From assembly GCF_032854445.1 (NCBI RefSeq), contig NC_088298.1, positions 13,009,504 through 13,073,503 on the forward strand: a stretch of DNA of 64,000 nt, read 5' to 3'. Below, piece after piece: positions 1 through 12,200 of this stretch (position 1 is the stretch's first letter; each line of letters starts with the position of its first letter). The notes beneath the pieces were generated by a model. That model had not been told where the DNA came from and did no database searches. It was given only the letters and a program-made list of their open reading frames with translations. This stretch comes from Liolophura sinensis. Lineage: Eukaryota; Mollusca; Polyplacophora; Chitonida; Chitonidae. Made by a program: the position numbers and the translations under genes.

Positions 1-139
1 AGTCGAAGACAAACTCAATGTCTTTATCTACATGTTGAAAAACCACACCATTTGTATATAAAATAAAACAAGGTACTTCATACAGTCTGCTGTAAAAAGT
101 ACAATTGAACACTGACCCACATCAATAAGGTGCCAAACG
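1..139 (+). repeat. Partial satellite monomer at the left edge
   Basis: This is the 3' quarter of a monomer cut by the window edge. It begins in the AAGACA/TGTCTT hairpin region and contains the TATA-like motif and the 30-nt stem-loop (73-102). The array therefore continues to the left of the window. Confidence 0.95.
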
Positions 140-823
140 ATGCGTAATTTGGCCAGGCATATCCAGCTGTTGAAAAATTGCAAATTTCCTTGGTTTCCAT
201 GGAGTAAGAGCCGTTGCTGGGCACGTGATTATAACATAAATGATCATTCAATTGTCGCTTCAGCCAGAAGTATTGGTCGGAGAGCAACGCGGTTTGCACC
301 ATTCGATTTCTCGTCACAAAATACGTCGGATTTGTGTCTTACCAGCAGCATTGGAACAGTTTTTCTACTTTTGGATTTTTGCCTGGTCTGTTTGCTAATG
401 GAAATCGTCTACATTTACTATGTACCATCGCGACTGGTCAATACTATATTCAACTTTTGATTATAAGTTATGTGCCCTTCGGTAGCCCAGAAGACGTCAA
501 ATCTTTGGGCCAAGCCCATTTTACTCACCCAGCATTTGTCTTACTTCTAAGTCGAAGACAAACTCAATGTCTTTATCTACATGTTGAAGAACCACACCAT
601 TTGTATATAAAAAAAATCAAGGTACTTCATACAGTCTGCTGTAAAAAGTACAATTGAACACTGACCCACATCAATAAGATGCCAAAAGATGCGTAATTGG
701 TCCAGGCATATCCAGCTGTTGAAAAATTGCAAATTTCCTTGGTTTCCATGGAGTAAGGGCCGTTGCTGGGCACGTGATTATGACATCAATGATCATTCAA
801 TTGTCGCTACAGCCAAAAGTATT
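1..823 (+). repeat. Segment near-identical to 18567-19389
   Basis: At an offset of 18,566 bp this 823-bp stretch reappears with only about three substitutions that I could find (near 266, 339 and 589). Shared private variants include AATTTGGCC at the monomer start, a G for T in GGTCTGTTTGC, AGCATTTGTC, and the run of A after TATAT near 607. Other monomers of this domain differ at many more sites, so this is a recent long-distance copy, or an assembly duplication. Confidence 0.88.
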
Positions 824-1421
824 TGTCGGAGAGCAACGCAGTTTGCACCATTCAATTTCTCGTCACAAAATATGTCGGATTAGCCTCTTACCAACAGCAA
901 TGGAACAGCTTATCCATTTTTGGATTTTTGCCTGGTCTTTTTGCTAATTGAAATCGTCTACATTTACTATGTACCATCGCAACTGGTCATTATTATATTC
1001 AGATTTTAATTATAAGTTATGTGCCCTTCGGTAGCCCAGAAGACGTCAAATCTTTGGGCCAAGCCCATTTAACTCACCCAGCAATTGTCTTACTTCTAAG
1101 TCGAGGACAAACTCAATGTCTTTATCTACATGTAGAAAAACCACACCATTTGTATATAAAATAAAACAAGGTACTTGATACAGTCTGCTGTAAAAAGTAT
1201 AATTGAACACTGACCCACATCAATAAGGTGCCAAAAGATGCGTAATTTGGCCAGGGTTATCCAGCTGTTGAAAAATTGCAAATTTCCTTGGTTTCCATGG
1301 AGTAAGAGCCGTTGCTGGGCACGTGATTATGACATCAATGATCATTCAATTGTCGCTACAGCCAAAAGTATTGGTCGGAGAGCAACACGGTTTGCACCAA
1401 TCAATTTCTCGTCACAAAATA
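798..1421 (+). repeat. Segment related to 6195-6818 (offset 5,397 bp)
   Basis: From about 798 the sequence stops matching 19364 onward and instead matches 6195 onward. Shared private variants are TATTTGTCGG, TTCAATTTCTCG, ATATGTCGG, CAGCTTATCCATTTTTGG, GTCGAGGAC and CAGGGTTATCC. Scattered substitutions separate the copies, and similarity fades after about 1421. Confidence 0.8.
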
Positions 1422-4400
1422 CGTCGGATTAGCCTCTTACCAACAGCAATGGAACAGTTTTTCCATTTTTGGATTTTTGCCTGGTCTTTTTGCTAATCGA
1501 AATCGGTTATATTTACTATGTACCATCGCAACTGGTCATTACTATATTTAGATTTTAATTATAAGGTATGTGCCCTTCAGTAGCCCAGAAGACGTCAAAT
1601 ATTTGGGCCAAGCCCATTTAACTCACCCAGCAATTGTCTTACTTCTAAGTCGAAGACAAACTCAATGTCTTTATCTACATGTTGAAAAACCACACCATTT
1701 GTATATAAAATAAATCAAGGTACTTCATACAGTCTGTTGTAAAAAGTACAATTGAACACTGACCCACATTAATAAGGTGCCAAAAGATGCGTAATTGGGC
1801 CAGGCATATCCAGCTGTTGAAAAATTGCAAATTTCCTTGGTTTCCATGGAGTAAGAATCTTTGCTGGGCACGTGATTATAACATAAATGATCATTCAATT
1901 GTCGCTACAGCCAAAAGTATTGGTCGGAGAGCAACGCGGTTTGCACCATTAGATTTCTCGTCACAAAATACGTCGGATTAGCCTCTTACCAACAGCAATG
2001 GAACAGTTTTTCCACTTTTGGATTTTTGCCTGGTCTTTTTGCTAATTGAAATCGGCTACATTTGCTATGTACCATCGCAACTGGTCATTACTATATTCAG
2101 ATTTTAATTATAAGTTATGTGCCCTTCAGTAGCCCAGAAGACGTTAAATATTTGGGCCAAGCCCATTTTACTCACCCAGCAATTGTCTTACTTCTAAGTC
2201 GAAGACAAACTCAATGTCTTTATCTACATGTTGAAAAACCACACCATTTGTATATAAAATAAAACAAGGTACTTGATACAGTCTGCTGTAAAAAGTACAA
2301 TTGAACACTGACCCACATCAATAAGGTGCCAAAAGATGCGTAATTGGGCCAGGCATATCCAGCTGTTGAAAAATTGCAAATTTCCTTGGTTATCATGGAG
2401 TAAGGGCCGTTTCTGGGCACGTGATTATAACATAAATGATCATTCAATTGTCGCTACAGCCAAAAGTATTGGTCGGAGAGCAACACGGTTTGCACCATTC
2501 GATTTCTCGTCACAAAATACGTCGGATTAGCCTCTTACCAACAGCATTGGAACAGTTTTTCTACTTTTGGATTTTTGCCTGGTCTTTTTGCTAATGGAAA
2601 TCGTCTACATTTACTATGTACCATCGCGACTGGTCCTTACTATATTCAACTTTTGATTATAAGTTATGTGCCCTTCGGTAGCCCAGAAGACGTCAAATCT
2701 TTGGGCCAAGCCCATTTTACTACCCAGCAATTGTCTTACTTCTAAGTCAAAGACACACTCAATGTCTTTATCTACATGTAGAAAAACAACACCATTTGTA
2801 TATAAAATAAAACAAGGTACTTCATACAGTCTGCTGTAAAAAGTACAATTGAACACTGACCCACATCAATAAGGTGCCAAAAGATGCGTAATTGGGCCAG
2901 GCATATCCAGCTGTTGAAAAATTGCAAATTTCCTTGGTTTCCATGGAGTAAGAGTCGTTTCTGGGCACGTGATTATAACATAAATGATCATACAATTGTC
3001 GCTACAGCCAAAAGTATTGGTCATAGAGCAACACGGTTTGCACCATTCGATTTCTCGTCACAAAATACGTCGGATTAGCCTCTTACCAACAGCATTGGAA
3101 CAGTTTTTTCTACTTCTGGATTTTTACCTGGTCTTTTTGCTAATGGAAATCGTCTACATTTACTATGTACCATTGCGACTGGTCCTTACTATATTCAACT
3201 TTTGATTATAAGTTATGTGCCCTTCGGTAGCCCAGAAGACGTCAAATCTTTGGGCCAAGCCGATTTTACTACCCAGCAATTGTCTTACTTCTAAGTCAAA
3301 GACACACTCAATGTCTTTATCTAAATGTAGAAAAACCACACCATTTGTATATAAAATAAAACAAGGTACTTCATACAGTCTGCTGTAAAAAGTACAATTG
3401 AACACTGACCCACATCAATAAGGTGCCAAGAGATGCGTAATTGGGCCAGGCATATCCAGCTGTTGAAAAATTGCAAATTTCCTTGGTTTCAATGGAGTAA
3501 GAGCCGTTGCTGGGCACGTGATTATAACATAAATGATCATTCAATTGTCGCTACAGCCAAAAGTATTGGTCGGAGAGCAACACGGTTTGCACCATTCGAT
3601 TTCTCGTCACAAAATACGTCGGATTAGCCTCTTACCAACAGCAATGGAACAGTTTTTCTACTTTTGCATTTTTACCTTGTCTTTTTGCTAATGGAAATCG
3701 TCTACATTTACTATGTACCATCGCGACTGGTCATTACTATATTCAGATTTTAATTATAAGTTATGTGCCCTTCGGTAGCCCAGAAGACGTCAAATCTTTG
3801 GGCCAAGACCATTTAACTCACCCAGCAATTGTCTTACTTCTAAGTCGAAGACAAACTCAATGTCTTTATCTACATGTAGAAAAACCAAACCATTTGTATA
3901 TAAAATAAATCAAGGTACTTGATACAGTCTGCTGTAAAGAGTACAATTGAACACTGACCCACATCAATAAGGTGCCAAAAGATGCGTAATTGGGCCAGGC
4001 ATATCCAGCTGTTGAAAAATTGCAAATTTCCTTGGTTTCCGTGGAGTAAGAGCCGCTGCTGGGCACGTGATTATAACATAAATAATCATTCAATTGTCGC
4101 TACAGCCAAAAGTATTGGTCGGAGAGCAACGCGGTTTGCACCATTAGATTTCTCGTCACAAAATACGTCGGATTAGCCTCTTACCAACAGCAATGGAACA
4201 GTTTTTCCACTTTTGGATTTTTGCCTGGTCTTTTTGCTAATGGAATTTGGCTACATTTACTATGTACCATCGCAACTGGTCATTACTATATTCAGATTTT
4301 AATTATAAGTTATGTGCCCTTCAGTAGCCCCGAAGACGTCAAATATTTGGGCTAAGCCCATTTTACTTACCCAGCAATTGTCTTACTTCTAAGTCGAAGA

Positions 4401-4530
4401 CAAACTCAATGTCTTTATCTACATGTAGAAAAAACAAACCATTTGTATATAAAATAAAACAAGGTACTTGATACAGTATGCTGTAAAAAGTACAATTGAA
4501 CACTGACCCACATCAATAAGGTGCCAAAAG

Positions 4531-4989
4531 ATGCGTAATTGGGCCAGGCATATCCAGCTGTTGAAAAATTGCAAATTTCCTTGTTTTCCGTGGAGTAAGA
4601 GCCGTTGCTGGGCACGTGATTATGACATCAATGATCATACAATTGTCGCTACAGCCAAAAGTATTGGTCGGAGAGCAACGCGGTTTGCACCATTCGATTT
4701 CTCGTCACAAAATACGTCGGATTAGCCTCTTACCAATAGCAATGGAACAGCTTATCCACTTTTGGATTTTTGCCTGGTCTTTTTGCTAATTGAAATCGTC
4801 TACATTTACTATGTACCATCGCAACTGGTCATTATTATATTCAGATTTTAATTATAAGTTATGTGCCCTTCGGTAGCCCAGATGTAGAAAAACCACACCA
4901 TTTGTATATAAAGTAACACACGGTACTTGATACAGTCTGCTGTAAAAAGTATAATTGAACACTGACCCACATCAATAAGGTGCCAAGAG
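4531..4989 (+). repeat. Truncated 459-bp monomer (internal ~90-bp deletion)
   Basis: The next landmark comes after 459 bp instead of 549. The join is at about 4881, where GTAGCCCAGA runs directly into TGTAGAAAAA. It removes the GACGTC, TGGGC/GCCCA and AAGACA/TGTCTT elements and half of the 12-bp palindrome, while the TATA motif and stem-loop remain. Only about one base of homology is visible at the join, which suggests end joining rather than repeat-mediated loss. It is the only deletion of this size in the window. Confidence 0.93.
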
Positions 4990-6194
4990 ATGCGTAATTG
5001 GGCCAGGCATATCCAGCTGTTGAAAAATTGCAAATTTCCTTGGTTTCCATGGAGTAAGAGTCGTTGCTGGGCACGTGATTATAACATAAATGATCATTCA
5101 ATTGTCGCTACAGCCAAAAGTATTGGTCGGAGAGCAACACGGTTCGCACCATTCAATTTCTCGTCACAAAATACGTCGGATTAGCCTCTTACCAACAGCA
5201 TCGGAACAGTTTTTCTACTTTTGGATTTTTGCCTGGTCTTTTTGCTAATGAAAATCGTCTACATCTACTATGAACCATCGCGACTGGTCATTACTATATT
5301 CAACTTTTGATTATAAGTTATGTGCCCTTCGGTAGCCCAGAAGACGTCAAATCTTTGGGCCAAGCCCATTTTACTACCCAGCAATTGTCTTACTTCTAAG
5401 TCGAAGACAAACTCAATGTCTTTATCTACATGTTGAAAAACCACACCATTTGTATATAAAATCAATGAAGGTACTTCATACAGTCTGTTCTAAAAAGTAC
5501 AATTGAACACTGACCCACATCAATAAGGTGCCAAAAGATGCGTAATTGGGCCAGGCATATCCAGCTGTTGAAAAATTGCAAATTTCCTTGGTTTCCATGG
5601 AGTAAGAGCCGTTGCTGGGCACGTGATTATGACATCAATGATCATACAATTGTCGCTACAGCCAAAAGTATTGGTCGGAGAGCAACGCAGTTTGCACCAT
5701 TCGATTTCTCGTCACAAAATACTTCGGATTAGCCTCTTACCAATAGCAATGGAACAGCTTATCCACTTTTGGATTTTTGTCTGGTCTTTTTGCTAATTGA
5801 AATCGTCTACATTTACTATGTACCATCGCAACTGGTCATTATTATATTCAGATTTTAATTATAAGTTATGTGCCCTTCGGTAGCCCAGAAGACGTCAAAT
5901 CTTTGGGCCAAGCCCATTTTACTACCCAACAATTGTCTTACTTCTAAGTCGAAGACAAACTCAATGTCTTTATCTACATGTAGAAAAACCACACCATTTG
6001 TATATAAAATAAAACAAGGTACTTCATACAGTCTGCTGTAAAAAGTACAATTGAACACTGACCCACATCAATAAGGTGCCAAAAGATGCGTAATTGGGCC
6101 AGGCATATCCAGCTGTTGAAAAATTGCAAATTTCCTTGGTTTCCATGGAGTAAGAGCCGTTGCTGGGCACGTGATTATGACATAAATGATCATA

Positions 6195-6818
6195 CAATTG
6201 TCGCTACAGCCAAAAGTATTTGTCGGAGAGCAACGCAGTTTGCACCATTCAATTTCTCGTCACAAAATATGTCGGATTAGCCTCTTACCAACAGCAATGG
6301 AACAGCTTATCCATTTTTGGATTTTTGCCTGGTCTTTTTGCTAATTGAAATCGTCTACATTTACTATGTACCATCGCAACTGGTCATTATTATATTCAGA
6401 TTTTAATTATAAGTTATGTGCCCTTCGGTAGCCCAGAAGACGTCAAATCTTTGGGCCAAGCCCATTTAACTCACCCAGCAATTGTCTTACTTCTAAGTCG
6501 AGGACAAGCTCAATGTCTTTATCTACATGTAGAAAAACCACACCATTTGTATATAAAATAACACAAGGTACTTGATACAGTCTGCTGTAAAAAGTATAAT
6601 TGAACACTGACCCACATCAATAAGGTGCCAAAAGATGCGTTATTTGGCCAGGGTTATCCAGCTGTTGAAAAATTGCAAATTTCCTTGGTTTCCATGGAGT
6701 AAGAGCCGTTGCTGGGCACGTGATTATGACATCAATGATTATACAATTGTCGCTACAGCCAAAAGTATTCGTCGGAGAGCAACGCAGTTTGCACCAATCA
6801 ATTTCTCGTCACAAAATA
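6195..6818 (+). repeat. Partner copy of 798-1421
   Basis: This is the second member of the pair described at 798-1421. It differs by, among others, CATACAATT for CATTCAATT, ATGCGTTATTTGG for ATGCGTAATTTGG, and GACAAGCTC for GACAAACTC. Confidence 0.8.
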
Positions 6819-6954
6819 TGTCGGATTAGCCTCTTACCAACAGCAATGGAACAGCTTATCCATTTTTGGATTTTTGCCTGGTCTTTTTGCTAATTGAAAT
6901 CGTCTACATTTACTATGTACCATCGCAACTGGTCATTATTATATTCAGATTTTA

Positions 6955-8051
6955 ATTATAAGTTATGTGCCCTTCGGTAGCCCAGAAGACGTCAAATCTT
7001 TGGGCCAAGCCCATTTAACTCACCCAGCAATTGTCTTACTTCTAAGTCGAAGACAAACTCAATGTCTTTATCTACATGTTGAAAAACCACACCATTTGTA
7101 TATAAAATAAAACAAGGTACTTCATACAGTCTGCTGTAAAAAGTACAATTGAACACTGACCCACATCAATAAGGTGCCAAAAGATGCGTAATTGGGCCAG
7201 GCATATCCAGCTGTTGAAAAATTGCAAATTTCCTTGGTTTCCGTGGAGTAAGAGCCGTTGCTGGGCACGTGATTATGACATAAATGATCATACAATTGTC
7301 GCTACAGCCAAAAGTATTGGTCGGAGAGCAACGCGGTTTGCACCATTCAATTTCTCGTCACAAAATATGTCGGTTTAGCCTCTTACCAACAGCAATGGAA
7401 CAGCTTATACATTTTTGGATTTTTGCCTGGTCTTTTTGCTAATGGAAATCGTCTACATTTACTATGTACCATCGCAACTGGTCATTTTTATATTTAGATT
7501 TTATTATTAGTTATGTGCCCTTTGGTAGCCCACCAGGCGTCAAATCTTTGGGCCAAGCCCATTTTACTCACCCAGCAATTGCCTTACTTCTAAGTCGAAG
7601 ACAAACTCAATGTCTTTTTCTACATGTAGAAAAACCATACCATTTGTATATAAAATAAAACAAGGTACTTCATGCAGTCTTCTGTAAAAAGTACAATTGA
7701 GCACTGACCCACATCAATAAGGCGCCAAAAGATGCGTTTTTTGGCCAGGCATATCCAGCTGTTGAAAAATTGCAAATATCCTTGGGTTCCATGGAGTAAG
7801 AGCCGTTGCTGGGCACGTGATTATAACATAAATGATCATTCAATTGCCGCTACAGCCAAAAGTATTGGTCGGAGAGCAACGCGGTTTGCACCATTCGATT
7901 TCTCGTCACAAAATACGTCGGATTAGCCTCTTACCAACAGCAATGGAACAGTTTTTCTACTTTTGGATTTTTGCCTGGTCGTTTTGCTAATGGAAATCGT
8001 CTACATTTACTATGTACCATCGCGACTGGCCCTTACTATATTCAACTTTTG
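6955..8051 (+). repeat. Tandem dimer duplication, first copy (1,097 bp)
   Basis: This two-monomer block is repeated immediately downstream at an offset of 1,097 bp. I saw no difference over 6955-8163 versus 8052-9260, about 1.2 kb. Private variants carried by both copies include TTATTATTAGTTATG, CCACCAGGCGTC, GGCGCCAAAAGATGCG followed by a T run, AAATATCC and CAATTGCCGC. The left limit is a single diagnostic base at 6954/8051. Confidence 0.93.
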
Positions 8052-9260
8052 ATTATAAGTTATGTGCCCTTCGGTAGCCCAGAAGACGTCAAATCTTTGG
8101 GCCAAGCCCATTTAACTCACCCAGCAATTGTCTTACTTCTAAGTCGAAGACAAACTCAATGTCTTTATCTACATGTTGAAAAACCACACCATTTGTATAT
8201 AAAATAAAACAAGGTACTTCATACAGTCTGCTGTAAAAAGTACAATTGAACACTGACCCACATCAATAAGGTGCCAAAAGATGCGTAATTGGGCCAGGCA
8301 TATCCAGCTGTTGAAAAATTGCAAATTTCCTTGGTTTCCGTGGAGTAAGAGCCGTTGCTGGGCACGTGATTATGACATAAATGATCATACAATTGTCGCT
8401 ACAGCCAAAAGTATTGGTCGGAGAGCAACGCGGTTTGCACCATTCAATTTCTCGTCACAAAATATGTCGGTTTAGCCTCTTACCAACAGCAATGGAACAG
8501 CTTATACATTTTTGGATTTTTGCCTGGTCTTTTTGCTAATGGAAATCGTCTACATTTACTATGTACCATCGCAACTGGTCATTTTTATATTTAGATTTTA
8601 TTATTAGTTATGTGCCCTTTGGTAGCCCACCAGGCGTCAAATCTTTGGGCCAAGCCCATTTTACTCACCCAGCAATTGCCTTACTTCTAAGTCGAAGACA
8701 AACTCAATGTCTTTTTCTACATGTAGAAAAACCATACCATTTGTATATAAAATAAAACAAGGTACTTCATGCAGTCTTCTGTAAAAAGTACAATTGAGCA
8801 CTGACCCACATCAATAAGGCGCCAAAAGATGCGTTTTTTGGCCAGGCATATCCAGCTGTTGAAAAATTGCAAATATCCTTGGGTTCCATGGAGTAAGAGC
8901 CGTTGCTGGGCACGTGATTATAACATAAATGATCATTCAATTGCCGCTACAGCCAAAAGTATTGGTCGGAGAGCAACGCGGTTTGCACCATTCGATTTCT
9001 CGTCACAAAATACGTCGGATTAGCCTCTTACCAACAGCAATGGAACAGTTTTTCTACTTTTGGATTTTTGCCTGGTCGTTTTGCTAATGGAAATCGTCTA
9101 CATTTACTATGTACCATCGCGACTGGCCCTTACTATATTCAACTTTTGATTATAAGTTATGTGCCCTTCGGTAGCCCAGAAGACGTCAAATCTTTGGGCC
9201 AAGCCCATTTAACTCACCCAGCAATTGTCTTACTTCTAAGTCGAAGACAAACTCAATGTC
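8052..9260 (+). repeat. Tandem dimer duplication, second copy
   Basis: This is the copy of 6955-8163. Identity ends at 9261, where TGTCCTTATC replaces TGTCTTTATC and the sequence then carries other private changes (CCAATCCATTAGTATAT). Confidence 0.93.
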
Positions 9261-12200
9261 CTTATCTACATGTAGAAAAACCAATCCATTAGTATATAAA
9301 ATAACACAAGGTACTTGATACAGTCTGCTGTAAAAAGTATAATTGAACACTGACCCACATCAATAAGGTGCCAAAAGATGCGTAATTGGGCCAGGCATAT
9401 CCAGCTGTTGAAAAATTGCAAATTTCCTTGGTTTCCATGGAGTAAGAGCCGTTGCTGGGCACGTGATTATGACATCAATGATCATACAATTGTCACTACA
9501 ACCAAAAGTATTGGTCGGAGAGCAACACGGTTTGCACCATTCGATTTCTCGCCACAAAATACGTCGGTTTAGCCTCTTACCAACAGCAATGGAATAGTTT
9601 TTCCACTTTTGGATTTTTGCCTGGTCTTTTTGCTAATGGAAATCGGCTACATTTACTATGTACCATCGCAAGTGGTCATTATGATATTCAGATTTTAATT
9701 ATAAGTTATGTGCCCTTCGGTAGCCCAGAAGACGTCATATGTTTGAGCCAAGCCCATTTAACTCACCCAGCAATTGTCTTACTTCTAAGTCAAAGACACA
9801 CTCAATGTCTTTATCTACACGTAGAAAACCCACACCATTTGTATATAAAATAACACAAGGTACTTGATACAGGCTGTTGTAAAAAGTACAATTGAACACT
9901 GACCCACATCAATAAGGTGCCAAAAGATGCGTAATTGGGCCAGGCATATCCAGCTGTTGAAAAATTGCAAATTTCCTTGGTTTCCATGGAGTAAGAGGCG
10001 TTGCTGGGCACGTGATTTTGACATCAATGATTATACAATTGTCGCTACAGCCAAAAGTATTGGTCGGAGAGAAACGCGGTTTGCACCATTCCATTTCTCG
10101 TCACAAAATACGTCGGATTAGCCTCTTACCAACAGCAATGGAACAATTTATCCACTTTTGGATTTTTGCCTGGTCTTTTTGCTAATTGAAATCGGCTACA
10201 TTTACTATGTACCATCGCAACTGGTCACTATTATATTCAGATTTTAATTATAAGTTATGTGCCCTTCAGTAGCCCAGAAGACGTCAAATCTTTGGGCCAA
10301 GCCCATTTTACTCACCCAGCAATTGCCTTTCTTCTAAGTCGAAGACAAACTCAATGTCTTTATCTACATGTTGAAAAACCACACCATTTGTATATAAAAT
10401 AGAACAAGGTACTTCATGCAGTCTTCTGTAAAAAGTACAATTGAACACTGACCCACATCAATACGGCGCCAAAAAATTCGTTTTTGGGCCAGGCATATCC
10501 AGCTGTTGAAAAATTGCAAATTTCCTTGGTTTCCATGGAGTAAGAGCCGTTGCTGGGCACGTGATTATAACATAAATGATCATTCAATTGTCGCTACAGC
10601 CAAAAGTATTGGTCGGAGAGCAACGCGATTTGCACCATTCGATTTCTCGTCACAAAATACGTCGAATTAGCCTCTTACCAGCAGCATTGGAACAGTTTTT
10701 CTACTTTTGGATTTTTGCCTGGTCTTTTTGCTAATGGAAATCGTCTACATTTACTATGTACCATCGCGATTGGTCATTACAATATTCAACTTTTGATTAT
10801 AAGTTATGTGCTTTTCAGTAGCCCAGAAGACGTCAAATCTTTGGGCCAAGCCCATTTTACTCACCCAGCAATTGTCTTACTTCTAAGTCGAAGACAATCT
10901 CAATGTCTTTATCTACATGTAGAAAAACCACACCGTATGTATATAAAATAACACAAGGTACTTGATACAGTCTGTTGTAAAAAGTACAATTAAACACTGA
11001 CCCTTATCAATAAGTTGCCAAAATATGCGTAATTGGGCCAGGCATATCCAGCTGTTGAAAAATTGCAAATTTCCTTGGTTTCCATGGAGTAAGAGCCGTT
11101 GCTGATCACGTGATTTTGACATGAATGATTATACAATTGTCGCTAAAGCCAAAAGTATTGGTCGGAGAGCAACGCGGTTTGCACCATTCGATTTCTCGTC
11201 ACAAAATATGTCGGATTAGACACTTACCAACAGCAATGGAACAGTTTTTCCACTTTTGAATTTTTGCCTGGTCTTTTTGCTAATGGAAATCGGCTACATT
11301 TACCATGTACCATCGCAACTGGTCATTAATATATTCAGATTTTAATTATAAGTTATGTGCCCTTCGGTAGCCAAGAAGACGTCAAATCTTTGGGCCAAGC
11401 CCATTTTACTCACCCAGCAATTGTCTTACTTCTAAGTCGAAGACAAACTCAATGTCTTTATCTACATGTTGAAAAACCACACCATTTGTATATAAAAAAA
11501 ATCAAGGTACTTGATACAGTCTGCTGTAAAAAGTATAATTGAACACTGACCCACATCAATAAGGCGCCAAAAGATGCGTAATTGGGCCAGGCATATCCAG
11601 CTGTTGAAAAATTGCAAATTTCCTTGGTTTCCATGGAGTAAGAGCCGTTGCTGGGCACGTGATTATAACATAAATAATCATTCAATTGTCGCTACAGCCA
11701 AAAGTATTGGTCGGAGAGCAACGCGGTTTGCACCATTCGATTTCTCGTCAAAAAATACGTCGGTTTAGCCTCTTACCAACAGCAATGGAACAGTTTATCC
11801 ACTTTTGCATTTTTGCCTGGTCTTTTTGCTAATTGAAATCGGCTACATTTACTATGTACCATCGCAACTGGTCATTACTATATTCAGATTTTAATTATAA
11901 ATTATGTGCCCTTTGGTAGCCCAGAAGACGTCAAATCTTTGGGCCAAGCCCATTTTACTACCCAGCAATTGTCTTACTTCTAAGTCGAAGACAAACTCAA
12001 TGTCTTTATCTACATGTAGAAAAACCACACCATTTGTATACAAAATAACACACGGTACTTCATACAGTATGCTGTAAAAAGTATAATTGAACACTGACCC
12101 ACATCAATAAGATGCCAAGAGATGCGTAATTGGGCCAGGCATATCCAGCTGTTGAAAAATTGCAAATTTCCTTGGTTTCCATGGAGTAAGAGCCGTTGCT

